Origin: an uncultured Propionivibrio sp.
GTDB taxonomy: Bacteria; Pseudomonadota; Gammaproteobacteria; Burkholderiales; Rhodocyclaceae
Length of the DNA: 64,000 nt
Assembly (NCBI RefSeq): GCF_963666255.1
Contig: NZ_OY762655.1
Span: forward strand, 682,001-746,000
Direction of reading: 5' to 3'
The position numbers and the translations under genes were made by a program. Position 1 is the first letter of the stretch; every line of letters starts with the position of its first letter. Of the stretch, positions 9,070-22,567 are shown piece after piece. The notes beneath the pieces were generated by a model. The model saw nothing but the letters and a program-made list of their open reading frames with translations. It was not told the origin of the DNA and did no database searches.

Positions 9070-10554
9070 TTAGAGGATCTTGCTTGCGGCAACGTGACGG
9101 AGCAGCTCTTCGACCGAGCTGTGCATGATGTCGGTAAAGGGCGCCGGGTACAGGCCCATGCCCAACGCACCGGCAGCGAGCAGGGACAGCACCAGGAATT
9201 CACGCGGCGTGATGTCGGTCAGTTCGGCGACATGGTGGTTGCCGACGTCGCCGAAAACGACGCGCTTGTACATCCAGAGCGTATAGGCGGCGCCGACGAT
9301 CATCGTCGTTGCGGCAATGGCGGCCACCCAGAAGTTGAACTTCACCGCTCCCATGATCACCATGAATTCACCGACGAATCCCGACGTTGCGGGCAGGCCG
9401 GCATTGGCCATCGAGAAGAGCATGAAGAAGGCGGCGAACTTCGGCATCGTATTGACGACACCGCCATAGTCGGCGATCTTGCGCGAATGGACGCGGTCAT
9501 ACATGACGCCGATGCTGAAGAACATGGCGCCGGAAACAAAACCGTGCGAGATCATCTGCACCAGCGCCCCCTCGATACCGAGCGCGCTGAACATGAAGAA
9601 GCCAAGGGTGACGAAACCCATGTGCGCGATCGACGAGTAAGCCACGAGTTTCTTCATGTCGTCCTGAACAAGCGCGACGAACCCGATATAAACGACGGCG
9701 ATCAGCGAAAGCGTGATGATCAGGCCGGCCAGTTCATGCGAGGCATCCGGCGCGATCGGCAGCGAAAACCGCAGGAAACCGTAGGCACCGAGCTTCAGCG
9801 CGATGGCCGCCAGCACGATCGAGCCACCGGTCGGTGCTTCGACGTGGGCATCCGGCAACCACGTATGCACCGGCCACATCGGCACCTTGACGGCGAAGGC
9901 AACCAGGAAGGCCAGGAAGATCCAGCGCTGCTGCCCTGCCGCCAGCGGCAGCTGATGCCAATCGAGAATCGAGAAGCTGCCCCCCGACTGCACGAACAGA
10001 TAGATCAGCGAGACCAGGAAGAGCAGCGAGCCCATCAAGGTGAAGAGGAAAAACTTGAAGGCGGCATAGACACGGTTCGGACCACCCCAGACACCGATGA
10101 TCAGGTAGAGCGGAATCAGCGAGGCTTCGAAGAAGACGTAGAACAGCATCGCGTCGAGCGAGACGAAGATGCCGTTGAGCAGGCCCGACATGATCAGGAA
10201 GCCGGCGTTGTATTGCGCGACCTTGTTCTCGATCACCTTCCAGCCGCCGAGCACGACGATCACCGTGATGAAGCTGTTAAGGATCACGAACAGCATCGAG
10301 ATGCCGTCGACGCCGAGGTGATAGTTGATGTTGAAGCGCGGAATCCACGATGCCAGTTCGACGAACTGCATCTGCGGCGTCGTCAGGTCGAAACCGGTGT
10401 ATAGCGGCAGCGTCACCAGCAAGCCGGCGACGGCGCCGGCCAGTGCGAGCATGCGCGCCAGCGGCGCGTTGCGATCCGATCCGGTCAGCAGCACGGCGAC
10501 GCCGGCGAAGATCGGAACCCAGATGGCCAAGGAGAGAAGCGGCATACCAGACAT
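9070..10554 (-). CDS. nuoM: NADH-quinone oxidoreductase subunit M
   Basis: Antiporter-like membrane subunit of complex I (494 aa), one of three proton-channel subunits. The conserved loop-helix motif WLPDAHVEAPTGGSIVLA is seen around residue 235, and a charged segment GGPNRVYAAFKFF around residue 155. Roughly 14 membrane helices are predicted by eye. It lies between nuoL and nuoN with short gaps, so translation is likely coupled. Confidence 0.97.
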   Translation of the reverse strand: MSGMPLLSLAIWVPIFAGVAVLLTGSDRNAPLARMLALAGAVAGLLVTLPLYTGFDLTTPQMQFVELASWIPRFNINYHLGVDGISMLFVILNSFITVIVVLGGWKVIENKVAQYNAGFLIMSGLLNGIFVSLDAMLFYVFFEASLIPLYLIIGVWGGPNRVYAAFKFFLFTLMGSLLFLVSLIYLFVQSGGSFSILDWHQLPLAAGQQRWIFLAFLVAFAVKVPMWPVHTWLPDAHVEAPTGGSIVLAAIALKLGAYGFLRFSLPIAPDASHELAGLIITLSLIAVVYIGFVALVQDDMKKLVAYSSIAHMGFVTLGFFMFSALGIEGALVQMISHGFVSGAMFFSIGVMYDRVHSRKIADYGGVVNTMPKFAAFFMLFSMANAGLPATSGFVGEFMVIMGAVKFNFWVAAIAATTMIVGAAYTLWMYKRVVFGDVGNHHVAELTDITPREFLVLSLLAAGALGMGLYPAPFTDIMHSSVEELLRHVAASKIL

Positions 10555-10578
10555 ATCGTTCCCAGTCTTATTGTTCGT

Positions 10579-12651
<2,073 letters not shown>

Positions 12652-12653
12652 GG

Positions 12654-12959
12654 TCAACCCTTCAGGCTATCCAGATCATCCACATGGATGGTCTTCAGGT
12701 TGCGGAACAGGACGACCAGGATCGCCAGACCGATCGCCGATTCGGCAGCAGCCACCGTCAGGACGAAGAAGACGAAGACCTGACCGGCCAGATCATCGAG
12801 GTAATGCGAGAAGGCGATGAAGTTGGTATTGACCGCGAGCAGGATGAGTTCGATCGACATGAGCAGCACGATCAGGTTTTTCCGGTTGAGAAAAATCCCG
12901 ACAACGCCGATCGCAAACAGGATCGCGCTCAATATCAAATAATGGGACAGTGTCAGCAT
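12654..12959 (-). CDS. nuoK: NADH-quinone oxidoreductase subunit K
   Basis: Small three-helix membrane subunit of complex I (101 aa), homologous to MrpC. Seen: [20 protein letters not shown] for helix 1, [14 protein letters not shown] with the conserved membrane Glu in helix 2, and [20 protein letters not shown] with a second membrane Glu in helix 3. Both Glu are known to be needed for proton transfer. It precedes nuoL by 2 nt and follows nuoJ after 62 nt. Confidence 0.97.
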   Translation of the reverse strand: MLTLSHYLILSAILFAIGVVGIFLNRKNLIVLLMSIELILLAVNTNFIAFSHYLDDLAGQVFVFFVLTVAAAESAIGLAILVVLFRNLKTIHVDDLDSLKG

Positions 12960-13021
12960 GTGTCTTCCCTGATTTTTTCCTCAAATGACGGCGTATTCGA
13001 CCATCACGTTGAACAACTCTT

Positions 13022-13648
13022 TTAAACCGCCGGCCCGGCCGGTTCATCCTGCGACGGCTCGGCCGCCATCTTGACGATGCGCACGCGATCGGCCGCCTTG
13101 ACGAAGACCTGCTCGGACGGACTCACCGACTTGCTCTTGCGCTTGCCTCGCAGCGTCAGCGCCACGGCAGCGACGACGCCAACCAGCAGCACGACCGACG
13201 CCAGTTCGAACGGATAGACGTAATCGGTAAACAACAGGCGCCCGACCGCCTTGGCATTGCTGAACGAGGCATCGGCCTGACTGGCAACGCTCTCCTGCAC
13301 CGACGAAAAGCGCGCGTAGAGCACCAGGCTCATTTCCGCGACGATCAGGAGCGCGACGATGGCGCCCAGCGGCAGATAGCTCCAGAAGCCCTCACGCAGC
13401 CGGTCGAGATTGATGTCGAGCAGCATGACGACGAAGAGGAACAGCACCATCACTGCGCCGACGTAGACGAGGATCAGCGCGATCGCGAGAAACTCCGCCT
13501 GAAGCAGCACCCAGAGGCCGCTCGCGCTGAAGAACGCCAGCACCAGATTCAGCGCCGCATGCACCGGATTGCGCAAGGTAACGACACGCAAGCTGGCGAA
13601 AACCAGGATCGCGGCCAGAAAGAAAAAAACGAAGGTCTTGAATTCCAT
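13022..13648 (-). CDS. nuoJ: NADH-quinone oxidoreductase subunit J
   Basis: Membrane subunit of complex I with five helices (208 aa); its third helix, seen as LVYVGAVMVLFLFVVMLLD, is the conformationally mobile one next to the quinone site. The C-terminal ~40 residues are hydrophilic (RGKRKSKSVSPSEQ and onward), longer than in E. coli (184 aa). It lies in operon order between nuoI and nuoK. Confidence 0.96.
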   Translation of the reverse strand: MEFKTFVFFFLAAILVFASLRVVTLRNPVHAALNLVLAFFSASGLWVLLQAEFLAIALILVYVGAVMVLFLFVVMLLDINLDRLREGFWSYLPLGAIVALLIVAEMSLVLYARFSSVQESVASQADASFSNAKAVGRLLFTDYVYPFELASVVLLVGVVAAVALTLRGKRKSKSVSPSEQVFVKAADRVRIVKMAAEPSQDEPAGPAV

Positions 13649-13662
13649 CGTATCAGCGCCCG

Positions 13663-14151
13663 TTAGCGATATTTGGCGTCACGCTCGCGGTCCTCGGCGA
13701 TCTGCGCTTCATAGCGATCGCCAACAGCCAGCAGCATGTCTTTGGTGTAATACAACTCGTCGCGGCTCTCCCCGTGATACTCGAAGACGCGCGTCTCGAC
13801 GATGGCATCGACCGGACAGGCTTCCTCGCAGAAGCCGCAGTAGATGCACTTGTTGAAATCGATGTCATAACGCGTCGTCCGCCGCGAGCCATCCTCGCGT
13901 TCGGCCGACTCGATGGTGATCGCCATCGCCGGGCAGACCGCCTCGCACAGCTTGCAGGCGATGCAACGCTCTTCGCCGTTCGGGTAACGGCGCAAGGCGT
14001 GCAGGCCGCGGAAGCGCGGGCTCTGCGGCGTCCGCTCCTCGGGGTACTGCACGGTGATCTTGCGCGCAAAGATATGGCGCCCGGTCACCGCCATGCCCTT
14101 GAACAATTCCTTGAGCAGGAGGCTGTTGAAAATTTCCTTCATCGAACCCAT
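13663..14151 (-). CDS. nuoI: NADH-quinone oxidoreductase subunit I (2x[4Fe-4S])
   Basis: Ferredoxin-like subunit carrying clusters N6a and N6b that pass electrons toward N2 in NuoB; 162 aa, peripheral to the membrane. Both CX2CX2CX3CP motifs are intact: [12 protein letters not shown] and [12 protein letters not shown]. The N-terminal amphipathic helix ([17 protein letters not shown]) anchors it. It follows nuoH by about 10 nt. Confidence 0.97.
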   Translation of the reverse strand: MGSMKEIFNSLLLKELFKGMAVTGRHIFARKITVQYPEERTPQSPRFRGLHALRRYPNGEERCIACKLCEAVCPAMAITIESAEREDGSRRTTRYDIDFNKCIYCGFCEEACPVDAIVETRVFEYHGESRDELYYTKDMLLAVGDRYEAQIAEDRERDAKYR

Positions 14152-14161
14152 GTCTTGCCTC

Positions 14162-15274
14162 TCACTTCCAGATGTTCCACGGCGACATCATCCAGACACC
14201 CACCACCGTCAGCCAGGTCAGGCAGACGGGGATAAAAACCTTCCAGCCGAGGCGCATGACTTGGTCATAGCGGTAGCGCGGGAAGGTTGAACGGGCCCAG
14301 AAGAAGACGACCAGCAATGCAAAGATCTTGCCGAACAGCCAGAGAATGCTGTCGGGCAGGAAAGCGACCGGCGACAGCCAGCCGCCGAGGAAGAGCAGCG
14401 ACACCAGCGTCGCGCCGAGGACCATCGCCGAATATTCGGCCAGCTGAAACACGGCGAAGGCCATGCCGGAATACTCGACGTGATAACCGACGATCTCCGA
14501 CTCGCCTTCGGCCAGGTCGAACGGCGCCCGGTTGCACTCGGCGAAGATCGACACCAGATACACCACGAACATTGGCCACAGCGGCAGCCAGTTCCACGAC
14601 AGGAACTTGAGTCCCATGTCGGCGAACAGCCCCTGATCCTGACTCTTGACGATGTCGATCAGGTTGAGGCTGCTCGAGATCATCATGACGACGACCAGCG
14701 ACAGGCCCATCGCGACTTCGTAGGAAATCATCTGCGCCGCCGAGCGCATGCTGCCGAGGAAGGCATATTTCGAGTTCGACGCCCAACCGGCGAGGATGAT
14801 GCCGTACACGCTGATCGAAGTGACCGCCATGACAAAGAGCAGACCGGCATTGACGTTGGCGACGACGAGGAACTCGTTGAACGGGATGACTGCCCAGGCC
14901 ACCAGCGCCGGCGCGAAAGCAAAGACCGGTGCGAGCAGGAAGACGGCACGGTCGGCCTTGGCCGGGATGACGACTTCCTTGAGCATCACTTTGAGACCGT
15001 CGGCCAGCGGCTGGATCAGACCGAGCGGACCGACGCGGTTCGGACCGATACGCACCTGGATAGCGCCGATCACCTTGCGCTCGGCATACGTCGTGTAAGC
15101 GACGACGAGCAGCAGCGGCGCGATCACCAGCATCACCTTGATCACCGCCCAGACGGCGGTCAGCAGATTCTGCCAGACGGCCGGTCCGAAATAGCCGGCG
15201 CCCAGTTGCATCGCCTGGTCAAGATAGGGGAGAAGAAACCCCGGCAGCAATTGCTGTAGCGTTTCCACCATCAT
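14162..15274 (-). CDS. nuoH: NADH-quinone oxidoreductase subunit H
   Basis: Membrane subunit forming the quinone-binding channel of complex I (370 aa, eight helices). The conserved loop [20 protein letters not shown] and [19 protein letters not shown] are present. The start was chosen as the first of two ATGs overlapping the nuoG stop (ATGA overlap), implying coupled translation; the 26 in-frame residues upstream lie inside nuoG. Length fits the family (about 325-370). Confidence 0.97.
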   Translation of the reverse strand: MMVETLQQLLPGFLLPYLDQAMQLGAGYFGPAVWQNLLTAVWAVIKVMLVIAPLLLVVAYTTYAERKVIGAIQVRIGPNRVGPLGLIQPLADGLKVMLKEVVIPAKADRAVFLLAPVFAFAPALVAWAVIPFNEFLVVANVNAGLLFVMAVTSISVYGIILAGWASNSKYAFLGSMRSAAQMISYEVAMGLSLVVVMMISSSLNLIDIVKSQDQGLFADMGLKFLSWNWLPLWPMFVVYLVSIFAECNRAPFDLAEGESEIVGYHVEYSGMAFAVFQLAEYSAMVLGATLVSLLFLGGWLSPVAFLPDSILWLFGKIFALLVVFFWARSTFPRYRYDQVMRLGWKVFIPVCLTWLTVVGVWMMSPWNIWK

Positions 15275-17604
15275 GCACGCTCCACGTTGATCATTCCGAA
15301 CATATCGCCGAGCGCCGCCGTTGTACCGTGGCCGGCGGCCACGCGCACACAACCGGCCGGCACCGTTTCATCGACGGCCAGCACCAGGACGGCATCGCCC
15401 TGCCCTTGTCTAACCCGGACCGACGCGCCGGCGGAAAGCCCCAGCGTCGCCGCCGTGGCGCCGTTCATCCGCGCGGCAGGCAGCGCCGCATCGCGCGTCT
15501 TCTGCAGCGCCGTAGCGCGACGCACGAGCGCATCGCTGAAATAAATCGGCACCTCGGCAATCCGTTGCAAACCGTCGAAGCTGCCATCAACCGCCAAAGC
15601 CAGCGCACCCGTCAGGGCGTTATCGAGGCCGGTCACAAAGCTCGTTCCGACCGGCAGCACCGCATCGCGTACCTCTTCGCTCGACGCGTAGTCGAAGCCG
15701 GGAAGGTCGAGCAGATTGCCGAGCACGCGGAGAATCTTCCAGCCCGGCCGCGTTTCGCCGAGGGGACGGCAAACGCCGTTGAAACTCTGGGCGCGGCCCT
15801 CGGTGCTGATAAACGTCCCCGACGTTTCGGTGAAGGGCGCCGTCGGCAGCAGCACATCTGCGTAATCGAGTGCCGCCACATGCTTGAACGGCGTCAGCAT
15901 GACAACGAGATCGGCCTGCCTGAGCGCCGCAATCGCCTGCGCCGGATGGTGACAATCGCATTCGGGCTCGAGGCCGAAGAGCACATAGGCGCGGCGCGGC
16001 TGCGCGAACATCTCGTAGGCATTGAGGCCGGACGGCAGCGCCTGCGCGACATAACCGCCGACGCTGTTGGCCGCTTCGCCGATGAAGCCGACGCGGGCAC
16101 CGGTCAGGCGTCCGAGTTCAGTCGCCAGCGCCTGCAGTTGCGCTGCATTGTCGAGTTGCTCGGCGACATTGCCGAGGAAAATCGCGGATTTCTTGCCATC
16201 AACGAAGCTTTGCGCGATCTTGCGCGCTGCCTCAGTCGGCTCGACTGATTCGAGACCTGCCGGCACCGGCTGAGACTTGATCTGCGCGGCCGCCTTGACG
16301 ACGCCGGCAAGCGCCGCGGCGAGCTGGGCCGGCGCCACCGTCACCTGCGCGAACAGGCGCAGCAGCGGATCGTCCTTGGTCACCGACAGCAGGCTGACCT
16401 TGCCACGACGCCGGGCAAGCTGACGCAACCGTTGGGCGAAGAGCGGATGATCCTTGCGCAGGAAACTGCCGACCACCAGCGCGGCGTCGAGCGATCCGAT
16501 TTCGGCGAGTTTCATGCCCAACCAGGGAATGCCGGCGCGTTGCGCATCGGCGGAAAAATCGCGGCGACGCGGACGGAAATCGACGTTGCCCGAACCGATA
16601 CCGTTCGTCAGCTTCTGCAACAGGAAGAGTTCTTCAAGCGTCGCATTCGGTGCTGCCAATGCGGCGACCGATGGCGCACCGTGCGTCCTGACGATGTCCT
16701 TGAGACCGTGCGCGACGTAATCCAGCGCAACGTTCCACTCGACCTCACGCAGCGCGCCATCGACACGCACCATCGGCTTCTGCAGTCGCTCGGCGGAATT
16801 CAGGCCCTCGTACGAGAAACGGTCGCGATCGGAAATCCAGCATTCGTTGATCGCCTCGTTCTCGCGCGGCACGACACGCATGACGCGATGGCTCTTGACC
16901 TGCACATTCAGATTGGTGCCCAGGCTGTCGTGCGGGCTCACCGACTTGCGTTGCGCCAGTTCCCAGTTACGGGCGGTGTAGCGGAACGGCTTCGAGGTCA
17001 GCGCGCCGACCGGGCACAGGTCGATCACGTTGCCCGACAATTCCGAATCGACGCTGCGACCGACGAAGGTCTGCACTTCCGAATGGAAGTTGCGGTTGGC
17101 CATGCCGAGTTCCATGACGCCGGCAATTTCCTCACCGAAACGGATACAGCGCGTGCAATGGATGCAGCGCGACATTTCCTGCATCGAGATGAGCGGTCCG
17201 ACATCCTTCTGGAAGACGACGCGCTTTTCTTCGGAGAAGCGCGAGGACGAACTGCCGTAACCGACTGCCAGATCCTGCAACTGGCACTCGCCCCCCTTGT
17301 CGCAGATCGGACAATCGAGCGGATGGTTGATCAGCAGGAATTCGAGCACGCCTTTCTGTGCGTCCAGCGTCGTTTCCGAATGCGTAAAGACTTTCATGCC
17401 GTCGAGGATCGGCGTGGCGCAGGCCGGGACGGCCTTCTTCGCCTTCGACACTTCGACCAGGCACATCCGGCAGTTCGCCGCCAGCGACAGCTTCTTGTGG
17501 TAGCAGAAATGCGGAATATGGACCCCGGCAAGCGCGGCGGCCTCGATGATCATCGACCCCTCGGGCGCCTGGACCTTCTTGCCGTCGATTTCAAGTTCAA
17601 GCAT
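15271..17604 (-). CDS. nuoG: NADH-quinone oxidoreductase subunit G
   Basis: Peripheral-arm iron-sulfur subunit (777 aa). The N-terminal [2Fe-2S] domain is seen ([20 protein letters not shown]), followed by the His-ligated [4Fe-4S] motif [18 protein letters not shown] and [16 protein letters not shown]. The rest is a molybdopterin-oxidoreductase-like domain that has lost catalytic function in this family. It is shorter than E. coli NuoG (908) but typical for betaproteobacteria. Confidence 0.97.
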   Translation of the reverse strand: MLELEIDGKKVQAPEGSMIIEAAALAGVHIPHFCYHKKLSLAANCRMCLVEVSKAKKAVPACATPILDGMKVFTHSETTLDAQKGVLEFLLINHPLDCPICDKGGECQLQDLAVGYGSSSSRFSEEKRVVFQKDVGPLISMQEMSRCIHCTRCIRFGEEIAGVMELGMANRNFHSEVQTFVGRSVDSELSGNVIDLCPVGALTSKPFRYTARNWELAQRKSVSPHDSLGTNLNVQVKSHRVMRVVPRENEAINECWISDRDRFSYEGLNSAERLQKPMVRVDGALREVEWNVALDYVAHGLKDIVRTHGAPSVAALAAPNATLEELFLLQKLTNGIGSGNVDFRPRRRDFSADAQRAGIPWLGMKLAEIGSLDAALVVGSFLRKDHPLFAQRLRQLARRRGKVSLLSVTKDDPLLRLFAQVTVAPAQLAAALAGVVKAAAQIKSQPVPAGLESVEPTEAARKIAQSFVDGKKSAIFLGNVAEQLDNAAQLQALATELGRLTGARVGFIGEAANSVGGYVAQALPSGLNAYEMFAQPRRAYVLFGLEPECDCHHPAQAIAALRQADLVVMLTPFKHVAALDYADVLLPTAPFTETSGTFISTEGRAQSFNGVCRPLGETRPGWKILRVLGNLLDLPGFDYASSEEVRDAVLPVGTSFVTGLDNALTGALALAVDGSFDGLQRIAEVPIYFSDALVRRATALQKTRDAALPAARMNGATAATLGLSAGASVRVRQGQGDAVLVLAVDETVPAGCVRVAAGHGTTAALGDMFGMINVERA

Positions 17605-17613
17605 GTCGTTACC

Positions 17614-18948
17614 CTAAACCGTAGCTTTGAAGAAGCCGCTGCCGGCACGCTGAACATCCAGCGGAACCAGGCACTGCTTGTGTTCGATGTGATAGACGAA
17701 TTCGTCGCGGAACTGCTTGATGAAGCTTTCGACCGGCGCCGCCGCAGCGTCGCCGAGCGCGCAGATCGTGTTGCCCGAGATGCGCGAAGCGATGCTGTCG
17801 AGCACTTCGATATCCTCCATCCGCCCCTGACCGTGCTCGATGCGGTGGATGATCTGGTACATCCAGTGCGTCCCTTCACGGCACGGCGTGCATTGGCCGC
17901 AGGATTCCTCGAAGAAGAAGTACGCGATCCGTTCGAGCGCCTTCACCATGCAGGTCGTCTCGTCCATGATGATGACGGCGCCGGAACCGAAAGACGAGCC
18001 GGCCTTGCTGATACCGTCGAAGTCCATCGTCGTTTCCATCATGCGCGAGCCAGGGACCACCGGACAGGAGACGCCGCCGGGGATGCAGGCTTTGAGCTGA
18101 CGTCCGCCGCGCATGCCGCCGGCCAGTTCGAGCAGCTTCGGGAACGGCGTGCCGAGCGGCACTTCGTAGTTGCCGGGCCGATTGACATGGCCCGACACCG
18201 AGAAGATCTTGGTGCCGCCGTTGTTGACGGTACCCATGTCCAGATACGCCTCAGCGCCCATCTTGAGGATGAACGGGATCGACGCATACGACTCGGTGTT
18301 GTTGACGTTCGTCGGCGCACCGTAGAGACCGTTGCTGGCCGTGTAAGGCGGCTTGTAGCGGGGACGCCCGGCCTTGCCCTCGATCGACTCGATCAGCGCC
18401 GTTTCCTCGCCGCAAACGTAGGCGCCGAAACCGTGATGCGCCTGAATTTCCATGCAGAAATTCGAGCCGGCGATGTTGTCGCCGAGCAGGCCGGCAGCAC
18501 GTGCTTCGCCGAGCGCTTCTTCAAAGCGCTTGTAGATCTCGTAGATTTCGCCGTGGATGTAGTTGTAGCCGCGCGTCGCGCCCATCAGGTAGCCGCCGAT
18601 CAGCATGCCTTCGATGACCGCGTGCGGATTGAAGCGCAGGATGTCGCGGTCCTTGAAGGTGCCCGGCTCGCCTTCGTCGGAGTTGCAGACGATGTACTTC
18701 TGGCCGCCGCGGAACGCCGGCATGAAGCCCCACTTCAGCCCCGTCGGAAAACCGGCACCGCCGCGCCCGCGCAGGCCTGAGCGCTTGATGACACTGATGT
18801 ATTTGTCGCGCCCCGTATCGCTCTTGAGAAGTTCCTTGAGCACGGCGTAACCGCCGCGTGCCAGGTAACCTTCGAGCCGCCACGAGGTATCGCTGTCGAA
18901 ATCGATGCCGGCCATCAGCATCGGATTGATGGTGCCGAGGATTGCCAT
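17614..18948 (-). CDS. nuoF: NADH-quinone oxidoreductase subunit F (FMN, NADH site)
   Basis: NADH-oxidising subunit with FMN and cluster N3; 444 aa (E. coli 445). The NADH/FMN glycine-rich motif [18 protein letters not shown] is near residue 60, and the [4Fe-4S] ligands are in [13 protein letters not shown] near residue 350. The start is the ATG that overlaps the nuoE stop (TAATG); 77 further in-frame residues upstream are out-of-frame nuoE sequence and were rejected. Confidence 0.97.
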   Translation of the reverse strand: MAILGTINPMLMAGIDFDSDTSWRLEGYLARGGYAVLKELLKSDTGRDKYISVIKRSGLRGRGGAGFPTGLKWGFMPAFRGGQKYIVCNSDEGEPGTFKDRDILRFNPHAVIEGMLIGGYLMGATRGYNYIHGEIYEIYKRFEEALGEARAAGLLGDNIAGSNFCMEIQAHHGFGAYVCGEETALIESIEGKAGRPRYKPPYTASNGLYGAPTNVNNTESYASIPFILKMGAEAYLDMGTVNNGGTKIFSVSGHVNRPGNYEVPLGTPFPKLLELAGGMRGGRQLKACIPGGVSCPVVPGSRMMETTMDFDGISKAGSSFGSGAVIIMDETTCMVKALERIAYFFFEESCGQCTPCREGTHWMYQIIHRIEHGQGRMEDIEVLDSIASRISGNTICALGDAAAAPVESFIKQFRDEFVYHIEHKQCLVPLDVQRAGSGFFKATV

Positions 18949-19421
18949 TATTCGAGCTCCGCCAGCAATTTGTCGATTTCTTCCGGCAGCATCGAACCGC
19001 ACATGCGCCGCGCGTTCACGAGCATCACCGGCGCATCGCCGCAGGCACCCATGCACTCGCCCTGCTTGAGCGTGAACTTGCCGTCCGGCGTCGTTTCGTC
19101 GAAGCCGATGCCGAGTTTCTGCTTGAGATACTCGGCCGCATCGACCCCGCCGGAGAGCATGCACGGCAGGTTCGTACACACCGTCAGCTTGTACTTTCCG
19201 ACCGGCTTGAGGTTGTACATGTTGTAGAAACTGGCGACCTCGTAGGCCGCCATCGGCGTCATGCCAAGATAATTGGCGACGAACTCGATCGTTTCATTCG
19301 ACAACCAGCCCTTTTCGTCCTGGGCAATCGCCAGCGCAGCAACGGCGGCCGACTGCTTGCGCTCGGGCGGGTACTTGGTGATCTCGCGATCGATTTTCTG
19401 TAAGGATTCTTGAGTCAGCAT
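18948..19421 (-). CDS. nuoE: NADH-quinone oxidoreductase subunit E ([2Fe-2S])
   Basis: Thioredoxin-fold subunit with cluster N1a (157 aa). Cluster ligands are seen as [12 protein letters not shown] and CMGACGDAP, matching CX4C...CX3C. The helical N-terminal domain ([21 protein letters not shown]) is typical. Both ends overlap neighbours by one or a few bases (nuoD stop/nuoE start TGATG; nuoE stop/nuoF start TAATG), so the genes are translationally coupled. Confidence 0.97.
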   Translation of the reverse strand: MLTQESLQKIDREITKYPPERKQSAAVAALAIAQDEKGWLSNETIEFVANYLGMTPMAAYEVASFYNMYNLKPVGKYKLTVCTNLPCMLSGGVDAAEYLKQKLGIGFDETTPDGKFTLKQGECMGACGDAPVMLVNARRMCGSMLPEEIDKLLAELE

Positions 19422-20674
19422 CAGCGGTCAATCTCGCCAAAAACGATGTCAATCGTACCAACCATGGTGACCACGTCGGCAATCATGTGCCCACGCACCA
19501 GTTCATCCATCGCCGACAGGTGCACGTAGCCCGGCGAACGGATCTTCAAACGATACGGCTTGTTGGCGCCGTCCGAAATTACATAGATGCCGAACTCGCC
19601 CTTGGGGTGCTCGATGGGCGAATAGACCTGCCCTTCCGGCACGTGGATCCCTTCGGAACAGAGCTTGAAGTGATGGATCAGCTCTTCCATGCTGCTCTTC
19701 ATCAAGGCCCGCGACGGCGGCGCGACCTTGTGGTTGTCACAGATCACCGGTCCCGGATTGACACGCAGCCAGTCGATGCACTGCCGGATGATCCGCGCCG
19801 ACTGCCGCATTTCATTGACGCGCACCAGATAGCGGTCGTAGCAATCGCCGGTCACGCCGACCGGAATGTCGAAATCGAGCTTGTCATAGACCGCGTAGGG
19901 CTGCTTCTTGCGCACGTCCCAGGCGATACCCGAACCGCGCAGCATGGCGCCGGAACACCCGAGTTGCAACGCACGCTCGGGCGACAGGACGCCGACATTG
20001 ACAAGCCGCTGCTTCCAGATGCGGTTGTCGGTCAGCAACGTCTCGTAGTCGTCGACGATCTTCGGGAAGCGCGTGATGAAATCGTCAAGAAAATCGAGTA
20101 GCGAACCGCTGCGAACCTCGTTGAGCTGCTTGACCTTGGCCGCGCTCTTCCACTTCGATTCCTTGTACTGCGGCATCGTGTCCGGCAGGTCGCGATAGAC
20201 ACCACCCGGCCGATAGTACGCCGCATGCCAACGCGTGCCGGACACCGCTTCGTAGCAGTCGACCAGATCCTCGCGCTCGCGCATGGCATAAAGCATCATC
20301 GTCATCGCGCCGACGTCGAGACCGTGCGAACCGATCCAGAGCAGGTGGTTGAGGATGCGGGTGATCTCGTCGAACATGACGCGGATGTACTGGGCGCGAA
20401 CCGGCACCTCGATACCCAGCATCTTCTCGATTGCCAGGCAGTAGGCGTGCTCGCTGCACATCATCGACATGTAGTCGAGACGGTCCATGAACGGCAGGTT
20501 CTGGATCCAGGTCTTGTTCTCGGCGAGTTTTTCGGTCGCGCGATGCAGGAAACCGATATGCGGATCGGCGCGCTGGACGACTTCGCCGTCGAGCTCAAGC
20601 ACCATCCGCAATACGCCGTGCGCGGCCGGGTGCTGCGGTCCGAAGTTGATCGTGTAATTCTGGATATCAGGCAT
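19421..20674 (-). CDS. nuoD: NADH-quinone oxidoreductase subunit D (49 kDa)
   Basis: Peripheral-arm subunit forming the quinone pocket with NuoB; 417 aa, homologous to the large subunit of NiFe hydrogenases. The motif [15 protein letters not shown] holds the conserved His of the quinone site, and [17 protein letters not shown] follows. The start at 20674 (MPDIQNYT) was preferred over one three codons upstream because homologues begin here; it overlaps the nuoC end by 8 nt. Confidence 0.96.
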   Translation of the reverse strand: MPDIQNYTINFGPQHPAAHGVLRMVLELDGEVVQRADPHIGFLHRATEKLAENKTWIQNLPFMDRLDYMSMMCSEHAYCLAIEKMLGIEVPVRAQYIRVMFDEITRILNHLLWIGSHGLDVGAMTMMLYAMREREDLVDCYEAVSGTRWHAAYYRPGGVYRDLPDTMPQYKESKWKSAAKVKQLNEVRSGSLLDFLDDFITRFPKIVDDYETLLTDNRIWKQRLVNVGVLSPERALQLGCSGAMLRGSGIAWDVRKKQPYAVYDKLDFDIPVGVTGDCYDRYLVRVNEMRQSARIIRQCIDWLRVNPGPVICDNHKVAPPSRALMKSSMEELIHHFKLCSEGIHVPEGQVYSPIEHPKGEFGIYVISDGANKPYRLKIRSPGYVHLSAMDELVRGHMIADVVTMVGTIDIVFGEIDR

Positions 20675-21281
20675 TTTCGACATTCCCGTAATTCGCGGGG
20701 CGGACGATGCGCGGCGTGATTTCGCGCATCTCGATCGACACCGGCTCGTAAATCACGCGCTTCTGCGCGTCGTCGTAACGCATTTCGACATACCCCGTCG
20801 TCGGGAAATCCTTGCGGAACGGATGACCGACAAAACCGTAGTCGGTCAGGATACGGCGCAGGTCCGGATGCCCGGGGAAGACGATGCCATACAGGTCGAA
20901 AGCCTCGCGCTCGAACCAGTTCACCGAATTCCAGATCGACACCACCGACGGGATCGACGGGAAGTCGTCATCGACGGCAAAACAGCGCACTCGAACGCGC
21001 CAATTATGCATCACCGACAACAGGTGGCTGACCGCGGCAAAGCGCTTGCCGACGGCCGGGCCTTCAGGCGTGTCGCCGTAGGTCGAATAATCGACACCGC
21101 ACAGATCCATCAGCTGCGCGAAGCCCAACTCGGGGATATCTCGCAGCAGTTGCATGGCTTCCGGGTAATTCACCACATCGACATCGACAGTGATCTCGTC
21201 CAATGCAATTTGCATTGCCGCGATCCGATGACCGAGATGCTGCGTCAGGTTCTGGCGAAGCGTTTCCAGCTTGGCGGACAT
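20667..21281 (-). CDS. nuoC: NADH-quinone oxidoreductase subunit C (30 kDa)
   Basis: Small peripheral subunit (204 aa) that stabilises NuoD; it binds no cofactor. The family signature is ERE(A)[16 protein letters not shown] followed by [17 protein letters not shown]. In E. coli nuoC and nuoD are fused; here they are separate but overlapping, the usual betaproteobacterial state. Confidence 0.96.
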   Translation of the reverse strand: MSAKLETLRQNLTQHLGHRIAAMQIALDEITVDVDVVNYPEAMQLLRDIPELGFAQLMDLCGVDYSTYGDTPEGPAVGKRFAAVSHLLSVMHNWRVRVRCFAVDDDFPSIPSVVSIWNSVNWFEREAFDLYGIVFPGHPDLRRILTDYGFVGHPFRKDFPTTGYVEMRYDDAQKRVIYEPVSIEMREITPRIVRPANYGNVENA

Positions 21282-21299
21282 GGGTAGAACTCCGGACTA

Positions 21300-21782
21300 T
21301 CAGGGTTTGCGGGCGATGGTGCTGGTGCGGTTGATCTTGCCTTGCAACTGGAGCAGGCCGTAGATCAGCGCTTCCGAGGTCGGCGGACAGCCCGGCACGT
21401 AGATATCCACGGGCACGATGCGATCACAGCCGCGCACGACCGAATACGAATAGTGGTAATAACCGCCGCCATTGGCGCAGGACCCCATCGAGATCACCCA
21501 GCGCGGCTCGGCCATCTGGTCATACACCTTGCGCAACGCCGGCGCCATCTTGTTGGTCAGCGTGCCGGCCACGATCATGACATCCGACTGACGCGGGCTT
21601 GGCCGGAAAACGATGCCGAAGCGGTCAAGGTCGTAGCGCGAGCAGCCGGTATGGATCATCTCGATGGCGCAACAGGCGAGACCGAAGGTCATCGGCCACA
21701 TCGATCCGGTGCGCATGTAATTGATCAGCTTGTCAGCCGTCGTGGTGACGAAGCCTTCCTGCAGAATCCCTTCAATACCCAT
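21300..21782 (-). CDS. nuoB: NADH-quinone oxidoreductase subunit B (cluster N2)
   Basis: Carries the terminal [4Fe-4S] cluster N2, which reduces quinone (160 aa). The adjacent Cys pair is in [14 protein letters not shown]; further ligands are in [15 protein letters not shown] and [16 protein letters not shown]. The start [11 protein letters not shown] follows nuoA by 3 nt. Confidence 0.98.
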   Translation of the reverse strand: MGIEGILQEGFVTTTADKLINYMRTGSMWPMTFGLACCAIEMIHTGCSRYDLDRFGIVFRPSPRQSDVMIVAGTLTNKMAPALRKVYDQMAEPRWVISMGSCANGGGYYHYSYSVVRGCDRIVPVDIYVPGCPPTSEALIYGLLQLQGKINRTSTIARKP

Positions 21783-21785
21783 TGC

Positions 21786-22160
21786 TTACTCCCAGTCCAG
21801 CGCGCCCTTGATCCAGGCGTAGGCGTAACCGACAACCAGGATGGCAAGGAAAACCAGCATTTCGATGAAGCCGAACCAACGAACCGATTCGGTTCCGACG
21901 ATTTCCTTGAAAATCGTCGCCCACGGGACCAGGAACGCCACTTCGAGATCGAAAAGGATGAAGAGGATCGCGATCAGGTAATAGCGCACATCGAACTTCA
22001 TGCGCGCGTCCTCGAACGCCTCGAAGCCGCACTCGTAGGGCGACAGCTTTTCATCGTCCGGCCGGTGTGGAGCCACGACCATCCCGGTGATGACCGGCGC
22101 TATACCAAAAACAAGTCCAATCAGGACAAAGACGAGTACCGGGAAATAATTTTCCAGCAT
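21786..22160 (-). CDS. nuoA: NADH-quinone oxidoreductase subunit A
   Basis: First gene of the nuo operon: a three-helix membrane subunit of complex I (124 aa). Seen: [19 protein letters not shown] for helix 1, the loop [20 protein letters not shown] with the conserved Cys region, and [15 protein letters not shown] for helix 2. The start at 22160 matches family length; 41 upstream in-frame residues are not supported. The ribosome binding site (GGCGGA) is weak. The operon likely starts in the 400-bp leader between here and tRNA-Leu. Confidence 0.96.
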   Translation of the reverse strand: MLENYFPVLVFVLIGLVFGIAPVITGMVVAPHRPDDEKLSPYECGFEAFEDARMKFDVRYYLIAILFILFDLEVAFLVPWATIFKEIVGTESVRWFGFIEMLVFLAILVVGYAYAWIKGALDWE

Positions 22161-22567
22161 GATCCGCCGCGCAGTTGATGGTTCAAGGGAGGGAACTGCT
22201 TGCCCAAACCAAGGACTCGCCGCTCCCACTTGGTGCCGAAGGTGAACAAGGGATTCCCGCTTGAATCCAGGATTCCCGCGCATATTCGCGGAAAGCTGCG
22301 GGAATCGACACGCACACTGGCCGGCACCACCAAATCAGGTGCGGCATTCTACCATGTGGTTTACCGAAACAGGAACTACTCTAAAGGGGAAATTGCCACC
22401 AAAACCAGGCAATCCCGCGTTCCGCGAAGGGTTGCCAAAATATTCCAACGGCACAGAGACGAAGAAACGCGACGCCCGGAAACGAGCCAGAAAACACTGG
22501 ATTCACGCTGGATTTTAAAACTCGGACTACGCGCTATTGTCTGTTCTTTTGCGCAATCGAGATGTTC
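22161..22567. other. Leader region of the nuo operon
   Basis: About 400 bp without a gene between tRNA-Leu and nuoA. It holds the GGATTCCCGC repeats listed separately and a TAGAAT -10-like hexamer at 22346-22351 (minus) without a clear -35. No small ORF with a ribosome binding site stands out. Confidence 0.55.
22251..22306. repeat. GGATTCCCGC direct and inverted repeats in the nuo leader
   Basis: GGATTCCCGC occurs at 22251-22260 and 22270-22279, and its inverted copy GCGGGAATC at 22298-22306. The second and third copies can form a 9-bp stem with an 18-nt loop. It lies 90-145 bp upstream of nuoA, so it may be an operator or a leader RNA structure. Confidence 0.5.

Noticed and set aside
8116-10404. 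Long plus-strand open frame opposite nuoN and nuoM
   Set aside because: Shadow of codon bias on the strand opposite membrane protein genes; extreme Arg/His/Gln/Asp content and no homology.
16432-18780. Plus-strand open frame of ~780 codons opposite nuoG/nuoF
   Set aside because: Mirror of the coding strand; no ribosome binding site and no domain.
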